Assembly (NCBI RefSeq): GCF_035593345.1
Contig: NZ_CP141606.1
Location: forward strand, 3,658,001 to 3,722,000
DNA from: Lelliottia sp. JS-SCA-14
Lineage (GTDB): Bacteria; Pseudomonadota; Gammaproteobacteria; Enterobacterales; Enterobacteriaceae
DNA length: 64,000 bases
Reading direction: 5' to 3'
The position numbers and the translations under genes are program-made. This document shows positions 27,628 through 36,287 of the stretch, one piece after another. How positions within the stretch are numbered: position 1 is the first letter of the stretch; every line of letters starts with the position of its first letter. The notes beneath the pieces are model-generated. The model saw only the letters and a program-made list of their open reading frames with translations. It was not told the origin of the DNA and made no database searches.

Positions 27628-27975
27628 ATGACTTCCCAACAATCCCTCCGCAAACCCACTACGCCGGGTGATGTGTTGCAGTACGACTACCTTGAGCCGC
27701 TGAACCTCAAAATTGCCGATTTGGCCGACATGCTTAACGTGCACCGCAACACCATCAGCGCGCTGGTGAACAATAACCGCAAATTAACCGCTGACATGGC
27801 GATTCGTCTCTCCCGCGTCTTTGATACCTCCATCGAGTTCTGGCTCAATTTGCAGCAGAACGTCGATATCTGGGAAGTGCAGAACAACGCGCGGACACAG
27901 GAAGAGATGAGCCGTATCAAAACGATTGCTGAGGTTCTCGCAAAAAGAAAGTCTGACCAGCAGGACATCGCCTGA
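27628..27975 (+). CDS. higA: HigA-type antitoxin (XRE HTH)
   Basis: 115 residues with an N-terminal PGDVLQYDYLEPLNL segment and a Cro/C1 helix-turn-helix (KIADLADMLNVHRNTISALV, about residues 29–50), ending with a helical tail that contacts the toxin. It neutralises HigB and represses the operon. The match to HigA-family antidotes is clear. Confidence 0.9.
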   Translation: MTSQQSLRKPTTPGDVLQYDYLEPLNLKIADLADMLNVHRNTISALVNNNRKLTADMAIRLSRVFDTSIEFWLNLQQNVDIWEVQNNARTQEEMSRIKTIAEVLAKRKSDQQDIA

Positions 27976-28017
27976 ACTCTGCTACAGTACCGCCAACATA
28001 AAATTCAGGGAGTGAGC

Positions 28018-28443
28018 ATGCGCCAGAGAACCATTGTTTGTCCGATTATCCAGAATGACGGGGCATATCTACTGTGCAAAATGGCGGCGGATCGCGGGGT
28101 GTTTCCCGGCCAGTGGGCGCTGTCGGGTGGCGGCATGGAGCCTGGTGAAACCATGGAGCAGGCGCTGCGCCGTGAGATCCGCGAAGAGCTGGGCGAGGCC
28201 CTTGAGATCACCGACGTCAAACCCTTCGCCTTTCGCGATGACATTCGCGTCAAAACCTACGCCGACGGCACCACCGAAGAGATTTACATGATCTACCTGA
28301 TCTTCGACTGCATCAGCGCCAACCGTGACGTGACCTTTAACGAAGAGTTTCAGGAGATCGCCTGGGTGCTGCCGGAATCCTTAAAAGAGCTGGATCTCAA
28401 CGAGGCGACGCGGATCACCCTCTCGCAAAAAGGGCTTCTGTAA
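28018..28443 (+). CDS. nudI: Nucleoside triphosphatase NudI (Nudix)
   Basis: 141 residues, the same length as E. coli NudI, beginning [19 protein letters not shown]. The Nudix box is complete (GGMEPGE near residue 40, then REIREELGE). NudI hydrolyses pyrimidine deoxynucleoside triphosphates to monophosphates and pyrophosphate. The ATG at 28018 follows GGGAG; a GTG two codons upstream is less likely. In E. coli nudI lies in another neighbourhood, so its place after higBA is a local arrangement. Confidence 0.93.
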   Translation: MRQRTIVCPIIQNDGAYLLCKMAADRGVFPGQWALSGGGMEPGETMEQALRREIREELGEALEITDVKPFAFRDDIRVKTYADGTTEEIYMIYLIFDCISANRDVTFNEEFQEIAWVLPESLKELDLNEATRITLSQKGLL

Positions 28444-28959
28444 TCAGTTCACCTGCGGTGCAGCCGAGAGATACACCCGCACATAGCGCGTAAACTTACC
28501 CAAAAACACCCCCGCGAATACACCGCCGGAAACAATTGCAAACGCGCTCATTCCCGGCTGTTGCAGCGTCTCGGGCGAGACGACGGTCATGACGCCTAAG
28601 ACGTATTTCACGCCGAACGCCAGCAGCATAAATGGCAGCGCTGAGTAGTCGGCCTGTCGATAAATGCTGCGGGGCTGTGCCGCGCGGGTGGTATTCACTT
28701 GCTTAACCAGCAGATAGCCCAGCGCCGCGCCCGCCAGCAGCCCGGCGATCCACAGCGTGCAGGTCGCGACGGTGAGTTTGCGAAACACCACCAGATCGTA
28801 GATATCCCAAATCAGAAAGATCGCGGGAATAATCGCGAGCTTTTCCAGGGCTACGATGGCCGGTTTTCGGGCTTTGATACCGCGGGAGATCAGGAAGATA
28901 AACAGCACCCACACCCAGACGGGCGTGTGAGTGATCACTCCGGTGATGAATTCTGTCAT
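28444..28959 (-). CDS. DUF6622-like inner-membrane protein
   Basis: 171 residues with about five hydrophobic segments (VWVWVLFIFLISRGI, LAIIPAIFLIWDIYDLVV, LWIAGLLAGAALGYLLV, LPFMLLAFGVKYVLGVMTVV, SGGVFAGVFLGKF). It resembles a widespread family of small uncharacterised membrane proteins. Converges on nudI with one base between the coding ends. No function can be given. Confidence 0.75.
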   Translation of the reverse strand: MTEFITGVITHTPVWVWVLFIFLISRGIKARKPAIVALEKLAIIPAIFLIWDIYDLVVFRKLTVATCTLWIAGLLAGAALGYLLVKQVNTTRAAQPRSIYRQADYSALPFMLLAFGVKYVLGVMTVVSPETLQQPGMSAFAIVSGGVFAGVFLGKFTRYVRVYLSAAPQVN

Positions 28960-29038
28960 AGGAATTACCGTCAGTGAGATTTTCGCACCGGGATAGTATT
29001 ACGCACAATGGCGACCGCGCCATCATGCGTAAGTGGGT

Positions 29039-30220
29039 TCAGAGCGAAATTTTCAGGCGTCGAACTGCCTCTTTCAGCTGCTCATCCGTGGCCGTCACGA
29101 AGGACATGCGCAGGGTCGAATGGTCCGGGTTGCTGCAATAGAAGAACTCGCCCGGCACGAACACCACGCCGTTCGCCAGCGTCTTCGCCAGCCACTCGGT
29201 GGTGTTGAGGCCGTTGTTGAATTTTGCCCACAGGAACATCCCGCCCTTCGGCTTGTGGAAGGTCAGCACATCGCCCAGCTCGTTTTCCAGCTCAGTGGCA
29301 AAGGTCTGATATTTCTGGCGATAGGCATCGCGGATCAGCGCGATCTGCCCGGCGAGACGCCCGGTTTGCAGATACTCAAAAGTCATCAGCTGCGACAGGG
29401 TGCTGGTGTGCAAATCGGTGGTTTGCTTCAGATTCACCACCGCCCGCTTCAGCCACTCCGGGACCACCAGCCAGCCGACGCGGGTGCCCGGGGCGAGGAT
29501 TTTGGAGAAGGTCGAGGTGTAGACGACGTTTTCTTCGTTGCCAATCGCTTTGGCGTGCGCCATCAGCGGGCGGAACACGTCAGAGGTGTAGTTGATCTCG
29601 CTGTACGGGTCGTCTTCGATAATCACGAAATCGTAGCGTTTTGATAACTCCACCAGCTGTTTGCGGCGGTTTTCAGAGAGCGTCACGCCGCCGGGGTTGC
29701 CGAAGGTCGGCACGATATAGACGGCTTTGATGGTTTTGCGGCTGACCAGGGCTTCGAGTTCATCGACTTTCATCCCTTCCCCGTCGGTGCCGACGGATTC
29801 AAGATTGGCCTGCGCCAGGCTAAAGACCTGCAGTGCGGCGAGATAGGTCGGGCTTTCCACGACGACGGTGTCGCCAGGGTTGATGAGCGCACGCGCCAGA
29901 ATATCCAGCGACTGCTGCGAGCCGGAGGTGATGACCACGTCATCGGCCTGGCAGGCGATCCCGCGCTCAACGCAGATCTGGCCGATGGCGCTACGCAGTT
30001 CCGGATAGCCCTCGCTCAGGCCATACTGAAAGGCCTCGCCAAAATGGCGGGATAACACGGCATCGGCCGCGATCTGTAATCCTTCGTGATCGAAAAGATC
30101 GGGATTCGGAATGCCGCCGCCGAGGGAGATCACTCCCGGCATTTTGCTGTGTTTTAACAATTCACGGATGGCGGAAGATTGCAGGCTTTGCACGCTGCTG
30201 GCGAGTTTGTTCTTAGACAT
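29039..30220 (-). CDS. PLP-dependent aminotransferase (class I/II, LysN/KAT-like)
   Basis: 393 residues with fold-type I aminotransferase motifs: GVISLGGGIPNPDLF near the start, SGSQQSLDILARALINPGD (about 110), FGNPGGVTLSENRR (about 172), IIEDDPYSEINY (about 200) and the Schiff-base lysine in TSTFSKILAPGTRVGW (about residue 238). It belongs to the group of 2-aminoadipate/aromatic/branched-chain transaminases; the substrate cannot be chosen from sequence. It stands alone between two small membrane-protein genes. Confidence 0.88.
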   Translation of the reverse strand: MSKNKLASSVQSLQSSAIRELLKHSKMPGVISLGGGIPNPDLFDHEGLQIAADAVLSRHFGEAFQYGLSEGYPELRSAIGQICVERGIACQADDVVITSGSQQSLDILARALINPGDTVVVESPTYLAALQVFSLAQANLESVGTDGEGMKVDELEALVSRKTIKAVYIVPTFGNPGGVTLSENRRKQLVELSKRYDFVIIEDDPYSEINYTSDVFRPLMAHAKAIGNEENVVYTSTFSKILAPGTRVGWLVVPEWLKRAVVNLKQTTDLHTSTLSQLMTFEYLQTGRLAGQIALIRDAYRQKYQTFATELENELGDVLTFHKPKGGMFLWAKFNNGLNTTEWLAKTLANGVVFVPGEFFYCSNPDHSTLRMSFVTATDEQLKEAVRRLKISL

Positions 30221-30308
30221 ACTGTCGGGGCCCTGTAGTTCTGATTTTTATGATGTTCATAGTGTTAGTAACACATCTGTGGGGCTTTGATCATCACTTT
30301 TAGCGCCA

Positions 30309-30758
30309 TTACTGGTCTTCTTTTGGAATGATTGAGATATGCCCGTTGCGCTCGAGGATGGCGTACTTAATTTTGCTGAACTCTTCGATACCCTGCGTCT
30401 GGCGCGCGGCGACTAAAATATCGTCGCAGGAGACGTCCACCTTTTTCAGTTTGTCCGGTAACGGCATACCGTTTTCCAGCAAAATGACCGGGGAGCCATC
30501 GAGGACCGTTTCGGCACCGGAGAGGTACTTTTTCATCAGCCCAAAAAGCATATCAATGACGACCAGGGTCACAATGGTCAGCATCGCGCCCGTAACCGAA
30601 AAATCATTTCCCAGCAGCGCCTGCTGAGTCGCCTCACTGATAATCAGCAGTAAAATCAGATCGAAACTGGTCATCTGCAATAGCGCGCGACGCCCCGCCA
30701 CTTTAAACACCACCAGCAGGATCAGATAGATTGCCAGTGCCCGGAAAACCATCTCCAT
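30309..30758 (-). CDS. DUF421 (YetF-like) membrane protein
   Basis: 149 residues. Three hydrophobic segments at the N-terminus (AIYLILLVVFKVAGRRALLQ, SFDLILLLIISEATQQALLG, LTIVTLVVIDMLFGLM) and a soluble DUF421 C-terminal domain (VLDGSPVILLENGMPL). YetF-type proteins are unassigned inner-membrane proteins, linked in Bacillus to spore germination or stress. Probably co-transcribed with the gene upstream, 9 bp away. Confidence 0.85.
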   Translation of the reverse strand: MEMVFRALAIYLILLVVFKVAGRRALLQMTSFDLILLLIISEATQQALLGNDFSVTGAMLTIVTLVVIDMLFGLMKKYLSGAETVLDGSPVILLENGMPLPDKLKKVDVSCDDILVAARQTQGIEEFSKIKYAILERNGHISIIPKEDQ

Positions 30759-30767
30759 ATTGCGCTC

Positions 30768-31271
30768 CTAAGGATAAATAAACTGCCAGAAGCGGATTTC
30801 CGGCTCGCTGTTAACCTTGATTGAATTAACTGATTTGCCCATGCCCGTGGGCGTAACAAACATCCGCACGGAGAAATCACCTTGCGTTTTCACATTGCGA
30901 TAAATCAAATACAGCGTTTTTCCCTCACTGAACATGCTATCGGGTTGCGGTGAAATGGCACCTGGCTCAAATATCGTATTTAATTCACCATTAATACTGA
31001 AAATATAGCTTTCGGCAGGTAATGATCGCGTAGAAAAGCGCAGTTCGAATTCTGTTTGCAGGCGACCAAAACGCTCATAGTGAATAGCCAGCGTGTGCGC
31101 GTTATTTTCTTTTTGCGCCGAGCTAAAATAACCGTTAGAAAACAGCCCTGACAGGGCAGAAATAATAATGCCCAGCAACACCACCAGCCCAACCTGGCGG
31201 AATAAGGCCTCAAAGTTCAGCCCACGCCTGCTTTCCGTGATGCCGGGTAATCTCTCTTTTTCTCGCGCCAT
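30768..31271 (-). CDS. Uncharacterised single-pass membrane protein
   Basis: 167 residues. One N-terminal membrane helix (about 27–45, VGLVVLLGIIISALSGLF) and a beta-rich outer domain with regular S/T–aromatic spacing. The start at 31271 follows a GAGG-like stretch. I do not recognise a family. It is directly upstream of the DUF421 gene with only 9 bp between, so the two probably act together at the inner membrane. Confidence 0.7.
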   Translation of the reverse strand: MAREKERLPGITESRRGLNFEALFRQVGLVVLLGIIISALSGLFSNGYFSSAQKENNAHTLAIHYERFGRLQTEFELRFSTRSLPAESYIFSINGELNTIFEPGAISPQPDSMFSEGKTLYLIYRNVKTQGDFSVRMFVTPTGMGKSVNSIKVNSEPEIRFWQFIYP

Positions 31272-31629
31272 TGCTCACCTCATTGCCTCGCGCTCTGCTC
31301 AGCAAGATGATTTTCAAGGATAAACGTTTTGTGGATTATCCCGTTTGTTAGATTAAGCAATAGCCACAGCGGGGGATAAGTCAAGCCAGCTCCCCGTGAA
31401 TATTTCAACAATGTAAAGCTACCAAAATCAGGGAGAGTGCGTTTCGGCCCTACCAATATCAGGGAGGACGATGTCAGGAATAAGCTGCCCTTTAGGATAA
31501 TTCCCCATTTCATCCGTCAGGTAAAAAACCAACAATTTAATCCGTTTTATTTGCTATGGAATATCCATGACATTTGCCGGTCATCTCCGGCACTCATCAC
31601 CATTAAATGAAAATAAAGGATTACGGGAA
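31272..31629. other. Intergenic region before the Ail/OmpX-like gene
   Basis: About 360 bp, AT-rich toward the right end. A 77-codon minus-strand frame (31280–31513) lacks a ribosome site and any family look and was not called. It should carry divergent promoters for the membrane-protein pair and the OmpX-like gene. Confidence 0.4.
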
Positions 31630-32190
31630 ATGAATAAAATATCTCTGGCGGTATTGGTGGCGGCAAGTCTGGCCAGCGGCGCAGCTCTGGCGGATAACCA
31701 CACGGTTTCTCTTGGCTATGCGCAGAGCAAAGTTGAGAATTTTAAAAATATCCGCGGCGTTAACGCGCAATATCGCTACGAATGGGATTCTCCGCTCAGC
31801 GTCATGGGTTCTTTCACCTATATGAGCGGCGATGACGATCAGAGATATTATGTCGCTTCTGATTCGGTCAAAAATCATATCGACGTGAAATATTATTCAT
31901 TGATGGCGGGTCCGGCTTATCGCATTAACGACTATGTGTCGTTATATGCCCTGGGCGGCGTGGCGCATACCAAAGCCGACGGGGATTCTACCTGGGTGAA
32001 CGCGGGTGACGGGTACACGCAGAAAGACAGCATCTCAGAAAAATCGACCTCGTTTGCGTACGGTGCGGGCGTGCAGTTTAACCCGACCGCAGAACTGGCG
32101 ATTAATGTCGGTTATGAGGGGACGAACGCGGATCTGCAGGGCGACCATTCGATTAATGGCTGGAATGTGGGCGTCGGGTATCGGTTCTAA
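31630..32190 (+). CDS. Ail/Lom/OmpX-family outer-membrane protein
   Basis: 186 residues: signal peptide (MNKISLAVLVAASLASGAALA) and an eight-stranded barrel of the Ail/OmpX type, with alternating strands (HTVSLGYAQSKV, MGSFTYMSG, KYYSLMAGPAYRINDYVSLY, GAGVQFNPTAELAINVGYEG) and a terminal Phe (GVGYRF) as expected for BAM recognition. I used the ATG at 31630, after GGGAAA; the open frame begins 63 bp earlier. Family members act in adhesion and complement resistance. A REP element follows 12 bp after the stop. Confidence 0.88.
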   Translation: MNKISLAVLVAASLASGAALADNHTVSLGYAQSKVENFKNIRGVNAQYRYEWDSPLSVMGSFTYMSGDDDQRYYVASDSVKNHIDVKYYSLMAGPAYRINDYVSLYALGGVAHTKADGDSTWVNAGDGYTQKDSISEKSTSFAYGAGVQFNPTAELAINVGYEGTNADLQGDHSINGWNVGVGYRF

Positions 32191-32201
32191 GCGGCGTTTG
32201 T

Positions 32202-32234
32202 GCCGGGTGGCGGCTTCGCCTTACCCGGCCTACG
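32202..32234. repeat. Single REP element
   Basis: GCCGGGTGGCGGCTTCGCCT plus TACCCGGCCTAC, a lone REP-like palindrome between the convergent OmpX-like and LysR genes. Confidence 0.8.
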
Positions 32235-32261
32235 GGGTCTGTGCGGTATTTGGGCCGGGCA

Positions 32262-33149
32262 TTAAACCGCACGTATGCCTTGTAATAGATGATCTATGTA
32301 ATACGTCAATTTCGGCAACGGGCGTAAATCCTGCCGCCACAACAGATGTACCGGCCTCGGTTCCGGTGTGAAAGGCTCCAGCACCCGAATCAACCTGCCA
32401 TTCGCCAGCTCGTCGGCCACCAGCACCTCCGGCTGCAACAGCAAACCCGCACCGGCCACCGCCGCGGTGCGTAATCCGTACCCGTCGTTACAGCGCAAAA
32501 TCGCATCGCGTTTCCAGCGCACCTCCCCTTCCACGCCCGGCAGCCGCCACTCGTTGCGCGCGGTCCAGACCGTGTGGGAAAGACAGAGATGATCGACCAG
32601 ATCGGCAGGTGTTTGCGGCGTCCCGTGGCGCGCCAGATACGCCGGAGCCGCGCAGATCACCATCCGATACGGACACAGATATTTCGCCACCAGATCCTCG
32701 TGACGAATATCGCCGATGCGGATCGCCAGATCGAAGCCCTCATTGACCATGTCCACCATCCGATTGGTCAGATCCAGTTCGACGCGCACCTCCGGCCAGG
32801 TCTGTAAAAAGGTCGCCGTGAGCGGAGCGATCACGCAGCCGCCAAAGGAGGTCGGCGCGCTGATGCGCAGCGTCCCGGCCGGGGCTGCGCGCAGGCGTTC
32901 CACCGAGCTTTCGGCAATCGACACCTGCTCCAGCACCCGCTTTGCCTCGTCGTAAAACACCCGCCCGGCGTCGGTGAGGCTTTGACGACGGGTGTTGCGC
33001 TCCAGCAGACGCGTGCCAAGCTGTTCCTCCAGCAGCGCAATGTATTTTCCGACCATCACCGCCGACATCTCCAGCCGCGCCGCCGCCTGCGTAAAGCTGC
33101 CGCTCTCGACCACGGCGATAAAGGTCTCCATGCCGCGAAGCTTATCCAT
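32262..33149 (-). CDS. LysR-type regulator of the adjacent SDR
   Basis: 295 residues. N-terminal LysR HTH (RGMETFIAVVESGSFTQAAA, LEMSAVMVGKYIALLEEQLG, then LLERNTRRQSLTDAG) and a CrgA/PcpR-like effector domain (GTLRISAPTSFGG, ELDLTNRMVDMVNEGFDLAI). Divergent from the SDR gene with a 98-bp gap containing a T-N11-A type box, so it most likely controls that gene. Effector unknown. Confidence 0.9.
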   Translation of the reverse strand: MDKLRGMETFIAVVESGSFTQAAARLEMSAVMVGKYIALLEEQLGTRLLERNTRRQSLTDAGRVFYDEAKRVLEQVSIAESSVERLRAAPAGTLRISAPTSFGGCVIAPLTATFLQTWPEVRVELDLTNRMVDMVNEGFDLAIRIGDIRHEDLVAKYLCPYRMVICAAPAYLARHGTPQTPADLVDHLCLSHTVWTARNEWRLPGVEGEVRWKRDAILRCNDGYGLRTAAVAGAGLLLQPEVLVADELANGRLIRVLEPFTPEPRPVHLLWRQDLRPLPKLTYYIDHLLQGIRAV

Positions 33150-33163
33150 ATTGCAAACCCCTG

Positions 33164-33180
33164 GTTAGTAATCTTCTAAC
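33164..33180. promoter_or_regulatory. LysR-type binding box between lysR and SDR
   Basis: GTTAG–TAATCTT–CTAAC, an inverted repeat containing a T-N11-A core, in the short divergent intergenic region. Typical of the autoregulatory site shared by a LysR gene and its divergent target. Confidence 0.5.
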
Positions 33181-33247
33181 TTTAGCCCAGTTTATCTCAG
33201 TTCTGATTTATTAAAGAATGGAGGCTCACAACCTGAAGGAGTCTGCT

Positions 33248-33850
33248 ATGAAAATCGTCATTATTGGTGCCAGCGGCACGGTCGGCCGCGCCGTGACAGA
33301 AGAGTTGAGCCGTAAACACGAGGTGATCCGCGTCGGTCGCACGCAGGGTGATGAGCAGGTGGATATCACGTCGCAGGCCAGCGTGCAGGCGCTGTTCGAA
33401 AAAATCGGCCCGGTGGACGCGATTGTTTCTGCCAGCGGCGGGCTGCATTTTGGTCCGCTGGCGACCATGAAAGACAGCGATTTTGACCAGGGTTTGCAGG
33501 ACAAACTGCTGGGACAGGTGCGCCTGGCGCTGACCGGTCAGCACTACCTGAATGAGGGCGGGTCGATAACTCTGATCAGCGGGATTGTCGCTCACGAGCC
33601 GATTGCCCAGGGGGTGAACGCGACCACGGTGAACGCCGCGCTGGAAGGCTTTGTCCGCGCTGCGGCCTGCGAACTGCCGCGCGGAATTCGTATCAACCTG
33701 ATTAGCCCAACGGTGCTGACGGAATCCGCCGAAGCGTACGACGGATTTTTCCCCGGCTTTGAAAGCGTCCCTGCCGCCACCGTCGCGCTGGCCTACCGCC
33801 GCAGCGTGGAAGGCGTGCAGAGTGGTCGGGTTTATAAAGTCGGTTACTGA
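33248..33850 (+). CDS. Short-chain dehydrogenase/reductase
   Basis: 200 residues. NAD(P)-binding motif GASGTVGRAV at residues 7–16 and the later SDR features SASGG (about 60) and ITLISG (about 105); the usual Tyr-x-x-x-Lys is not visible, NATTVNAALEGFVRAAA standing in its place, as in the atypical short SDRs of this type. The ATG at 33248 follows AAGGAG. It converges on the methyltransferase with a 7-bp overlap. Substrate unknown. Confidence 0.86.
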   Translation: MKIVIIGASGTVGRAVTEELSRKHEVIRVGRTQGDEQVDITSQASVQALFEKIGPVDAIVSASGGLHFGPLATMKDSDFDQGLQDKLLGQVRLALTGQHYLNEGGSITLISGIVAHEPIAQGVNATTVNAALEGFVRAAACELPRGIRINLISPTVLTESAEAYDGFFPGFESVPAATVALAYRRSVEGVQSGRVYKVGY

Positions 33851-34578
33851 GGTTTGACGGCAGCGATCAGCACCAGCATCGGTCGCTCCGCCTCTTCTGC
33901 CAGCGCGGGCCAGGCGTCAATCTGCGCCTGCGTTGGGCCCCACTCGTTGACTTCCCGAAGCGTTAAACCTGCTTTGATCAGCGCATTCAGCGTGGTGCCG
34001 AGCGTGCGGTGATATTTGATCACCCCGTCCGCCAGCCAGTTGCTGACGCGCTGCCCCTCCTGCTGATACTGATTCACGCCCCAGAACCGCGCGCCGTTGT
34101 CATCCGTCAGCCAGCCCTGGCGCGAGGCGCAGGTGTAGATCGGATGTTCCATCGAAAAGACCAGGCTACCGCCGGGCTTGAGCGCGCGCTGAACGTGGCT
34201 GAACAGCGTGTCGAGTTCCGGGAGATAGTGCAGCGCCAGCGAGCTGTAGACCAGGTCGAGGCTGTTTTCTTCGAGTTGCAAAGATTCCAGATCGCTGCGT
34301 TGGTAGGTGATGGCCGCATCGGTGGTGAGTTCAAGCGCGCGGGCGAGCATTTTTTCGGAGATATCGACGCCCATCACCTGTGCCGCGCCCATTTCGCGGG
34401 CGCTGCGGCAGAACCAGCCGTAACCGCAGCCGAGATCGATGACCGATTTTCCCGTCAGATCGGGGAGCATGGATTTAAGCGCCGGCCATTCCGGTGCGCC
34501 ATCAAGGCCGTGGACCGAGCGTGGGAGCTGGGCGTAGCCCTCGAAAAACGCCGGATTGTCGTAGATATTTTGTGCCAT
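33844..34578 (-). CDS. Class I SAM-dependent methyltransferase
   Basis: 244 residues from the ATG at 34578 (GAGG upstream). SAM-binding motif I VIDLGCGYGWFCR (about 47–59), followed by VMGVDISEKML, ITYQRSDLESLQL and LDLVYSSLALHYL, the standard Methyltransf_11 order. Longer open frames extend into the REP cluster and are artefacts. Acceptor not predictable; small-molecule methyltransferase by fold. Confidence 0.88.
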   Translation of the reverse strand: MAQNIYDNPAFFEGYAQLPRSVHGLDGAPEWPALKSMLPDLTGKSVIDLGCGYGWFCRSAREMGAAQVMGVDISEKMLARALELTTDAAITYQRSDLESLQLEENSLDLVYSSLALHYLPELDTLFSHVQRALKPGGSLVFSMEHPIYTCASRQGWLTDDNGARFWGVNQYQQEGQRVSNWLADGVIKYHRTLGTTLNALIKAGLTLREVNEWGPTQAQIDAWPALAEEAERPMLVLIAAVKPQ

Positions 34579-34628
34579 CGCAGATCCCTCTATAAGAATG
34601 TGCTTAGCATTATACTTCATCGCCGGTT

Positions 34629-34876
34629 GCCGGGTGGCGCTTCGCTTACCCGGCCTACGGTTCGTGCTGCTGTTGATTTTGTAGGCCGGGTAAGGCGTAG
34701 CCGCCACCCGGCAGCAAGCGACTGTGCGGCCTAAAACGCCCGGTGGCGCTGCGCTTACCGGGCCTACGGTTCGTGCTGCTGTTGATTTTGTAGGCCGGGT
34801 AAGGCGTAGCCGCCACCCGGCAGCAAGCGGCTGTGCGGCCTAAAACGCCCGGTGGCGCTGCGCTTACCGGGCCTAC
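34629..34876. repeat. REP cluster with 109-bp period
   Basis: Five REP-like elements in alternating orientation. Plus-type elements begin at 34629, 34738 and 34847, exactly 109 bp apart, with inverted partners between them (TGTAGGCCGGGTAAGGCG followed by CCGCCACCCGGCAGC). The linkers (GGTTCGTGCTGCTGTTGAT and AAGCGACTGTGCGGCC) differ from those of the array at 6816–7664 although the period is the same. Confidence 0.92.
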
Positions 34877-34883
34877 AAAAAAC

Positions 34884-36266
34884 TTATCCCCCGACGTTAC
34901 CCCACACCAGGTTCCCGTTATGGAACGTCGCGGTGCGCGGGGAGATGCGCGCCACGGCTTCGGCGGAACAGGAGGCGTCCACCAGCACAAAGCTCGCGGC
35001 ATCCTGCGCTTTCGGCCACACGCGTTCGCCCTTGTCGTTCAGCGGCAGCACGTCGCCGGTGGCGATCCCCAGCGCGCGCGACAGGGTCTGCTCGTTCGGG
35101 CGGATGTAGAGCTGTGCGTAGAGATTGGCTTTTTCCAGCATGTCGCCCAGACCGTACGGCGACCAGTGGTCGATCACGCTGTCGGTGCCCGTCATCACAA
35201 ACACACCTTTATCGCGCAGCTGCTTAAGTGGCATATGCAGGGTGCCAATCGGCACCGTCGAAGCAATGGTGATCTGCTGCGCCGCCATGCGCGTGGCGAT
35301 GGCATCCACCTCTTGCTCGTTCAGCGTCGCCAGCGCGAAGCCGTGGCTGATGGTCAGCTTGCCCTTCAGTTCCGGGGTTTTCTCGACCGTCTCGACCATA
35401 TAATTCAACGCCGCCACGCCCGCCGGGCTGGTTTCGTGCAGGTGGATATCCACGCCTTTATCGTAATCCAGCGCGATCTGGAACATGGTGTCGAGGGATT
35501 TTTCCATCGCGCCGTCGACGTTGGTCGGGTCCAGCCCGCCGACGTACTGCGCTCCGGCCTGCATCGCTTCGCGCATCAGCGGCTCAGATTTTGACAGCAG
35601 TAAACCGTGCTGCGGGAAAGCGACGATTTCACAGTCAAAACCGGGTTTACGCCGCGCCAGCACCGCCTGCAGGTTCTCCAGATTTTTCAGGCCCGACGTC
35701 GGCTCGATATTGCAGTGGCTGCGGGCGATGGTCGAGCCTTTGGACTGGATCAGATCGATCAGTTTTTCCGCGCGCTCCTGCGTATAGGGTTGCAGCTCCG
35801 GCAGCAGCTTTTGCTCGAGACGAATCATGTCCTGAATCGTCGTTCCCGCCGGGCGATTGAGCGAGCGCCACGGGCCGCCGTAGAAGGTTTTATCCAGATG
35901 GATGTGCATGTCGCGCATCGCCGGAAGCATCAGCTTGCCGCCCGCATCGTAGTGCGGAAGCGTGCTGTCGGCGTGGCTGTTGTTGTCGCGCAGGGCGACG
36001 ATTTTGCCGTCCTGAATTTCCAGGGTTTTTAGCTCGGTACGGGTGCTGGTTGCGACATCGCCGTCGAAGTTAAACCCGGCCTCCAGCAGCACGTTGTCGA
36101 GGTAATAGTGTTTCGCGGTGATGTTCATCGGTTTGCCCGTCTCGCAGGTTTTATTCGCTGTCTCAGCAGCATACGCGACGGAACCGGTCGCGCCAAACAG
36201 CGCGCAGGCAGTGACCATTTTACCGCTCTGGCTGATAAACTCCCGGCGGCTTTTATTCTCTTTCAT
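34884..36266 (-). CDS. yahJ: Amidohydrolase YahJ with Tat signal
   Basis: 460 residues. The N-terminus has a twin-arginine signal (SRREFISQSGK, then VTACALFGATGSVAYAA), so it is probably exported folded. The rest is a cytosine-deaminase-like amidohydrolase: metal site DMHIHLDKTFYGG (about 110), SHCNIEP (about 180), HLHETSP (about 275), SHGF (about 310) and TGTDSVIDHW (about 360). It matches E. coli YahJ closely along its length. Last gene of the yah cluster, 21 bp after carbamate kinase. It probably opens or deaminates a cyclic or ureido substrate; the substrate is not known. Confidence 0.9.
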   Translation of the reverse strand: MKENKSRREFISQSGKMVTACALFGATGSVAYAAETANKTCETGKPMNITAKHYYLDNVLLEAGFNFDGDVATSTRTELKTLEIQDGKIVALRDNNSHADSTLPHYDAGGKLMLPAMRDMHIHLDKTFYGGPWRSLNRPAGTTIQDMIRLEQKLLPELQPYTQERAEKLIDLIQSKGSTIARSHCNIEPTSGLKNLENLQAVLARRKPGFDCEIVAFPQHGLLLSKSEPLMREAMQAGAQYVGGLDPTNVDGAMEKSLDTMFQIALDYDKGVDIHLHETSPAGVAALNYMVETVEKTPELKGKLTISHGFALATLNEQEVDAIATRMAAQQITIASTVPIGTLHMPLKQLRDKGVFVMTGTDSVIDHWSPYGLGDMLEKANLYAQLYIRPNEQTLSRALGIATGDVLPLNDKGERVWPKAQDAASFVLVDASCSAEAVARISPRTATFHNGNLVWGNVGG

Positions 36267-36287
36267 CTTATCTTCCTTATCTCTTTC

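Noticed and set aside
31280..31513. 77-codon minus-strand frame before the OmpX-like gene
   Set aside because: No ribosome site, no family resemblance and it would occupy the expected divergent promoter region.
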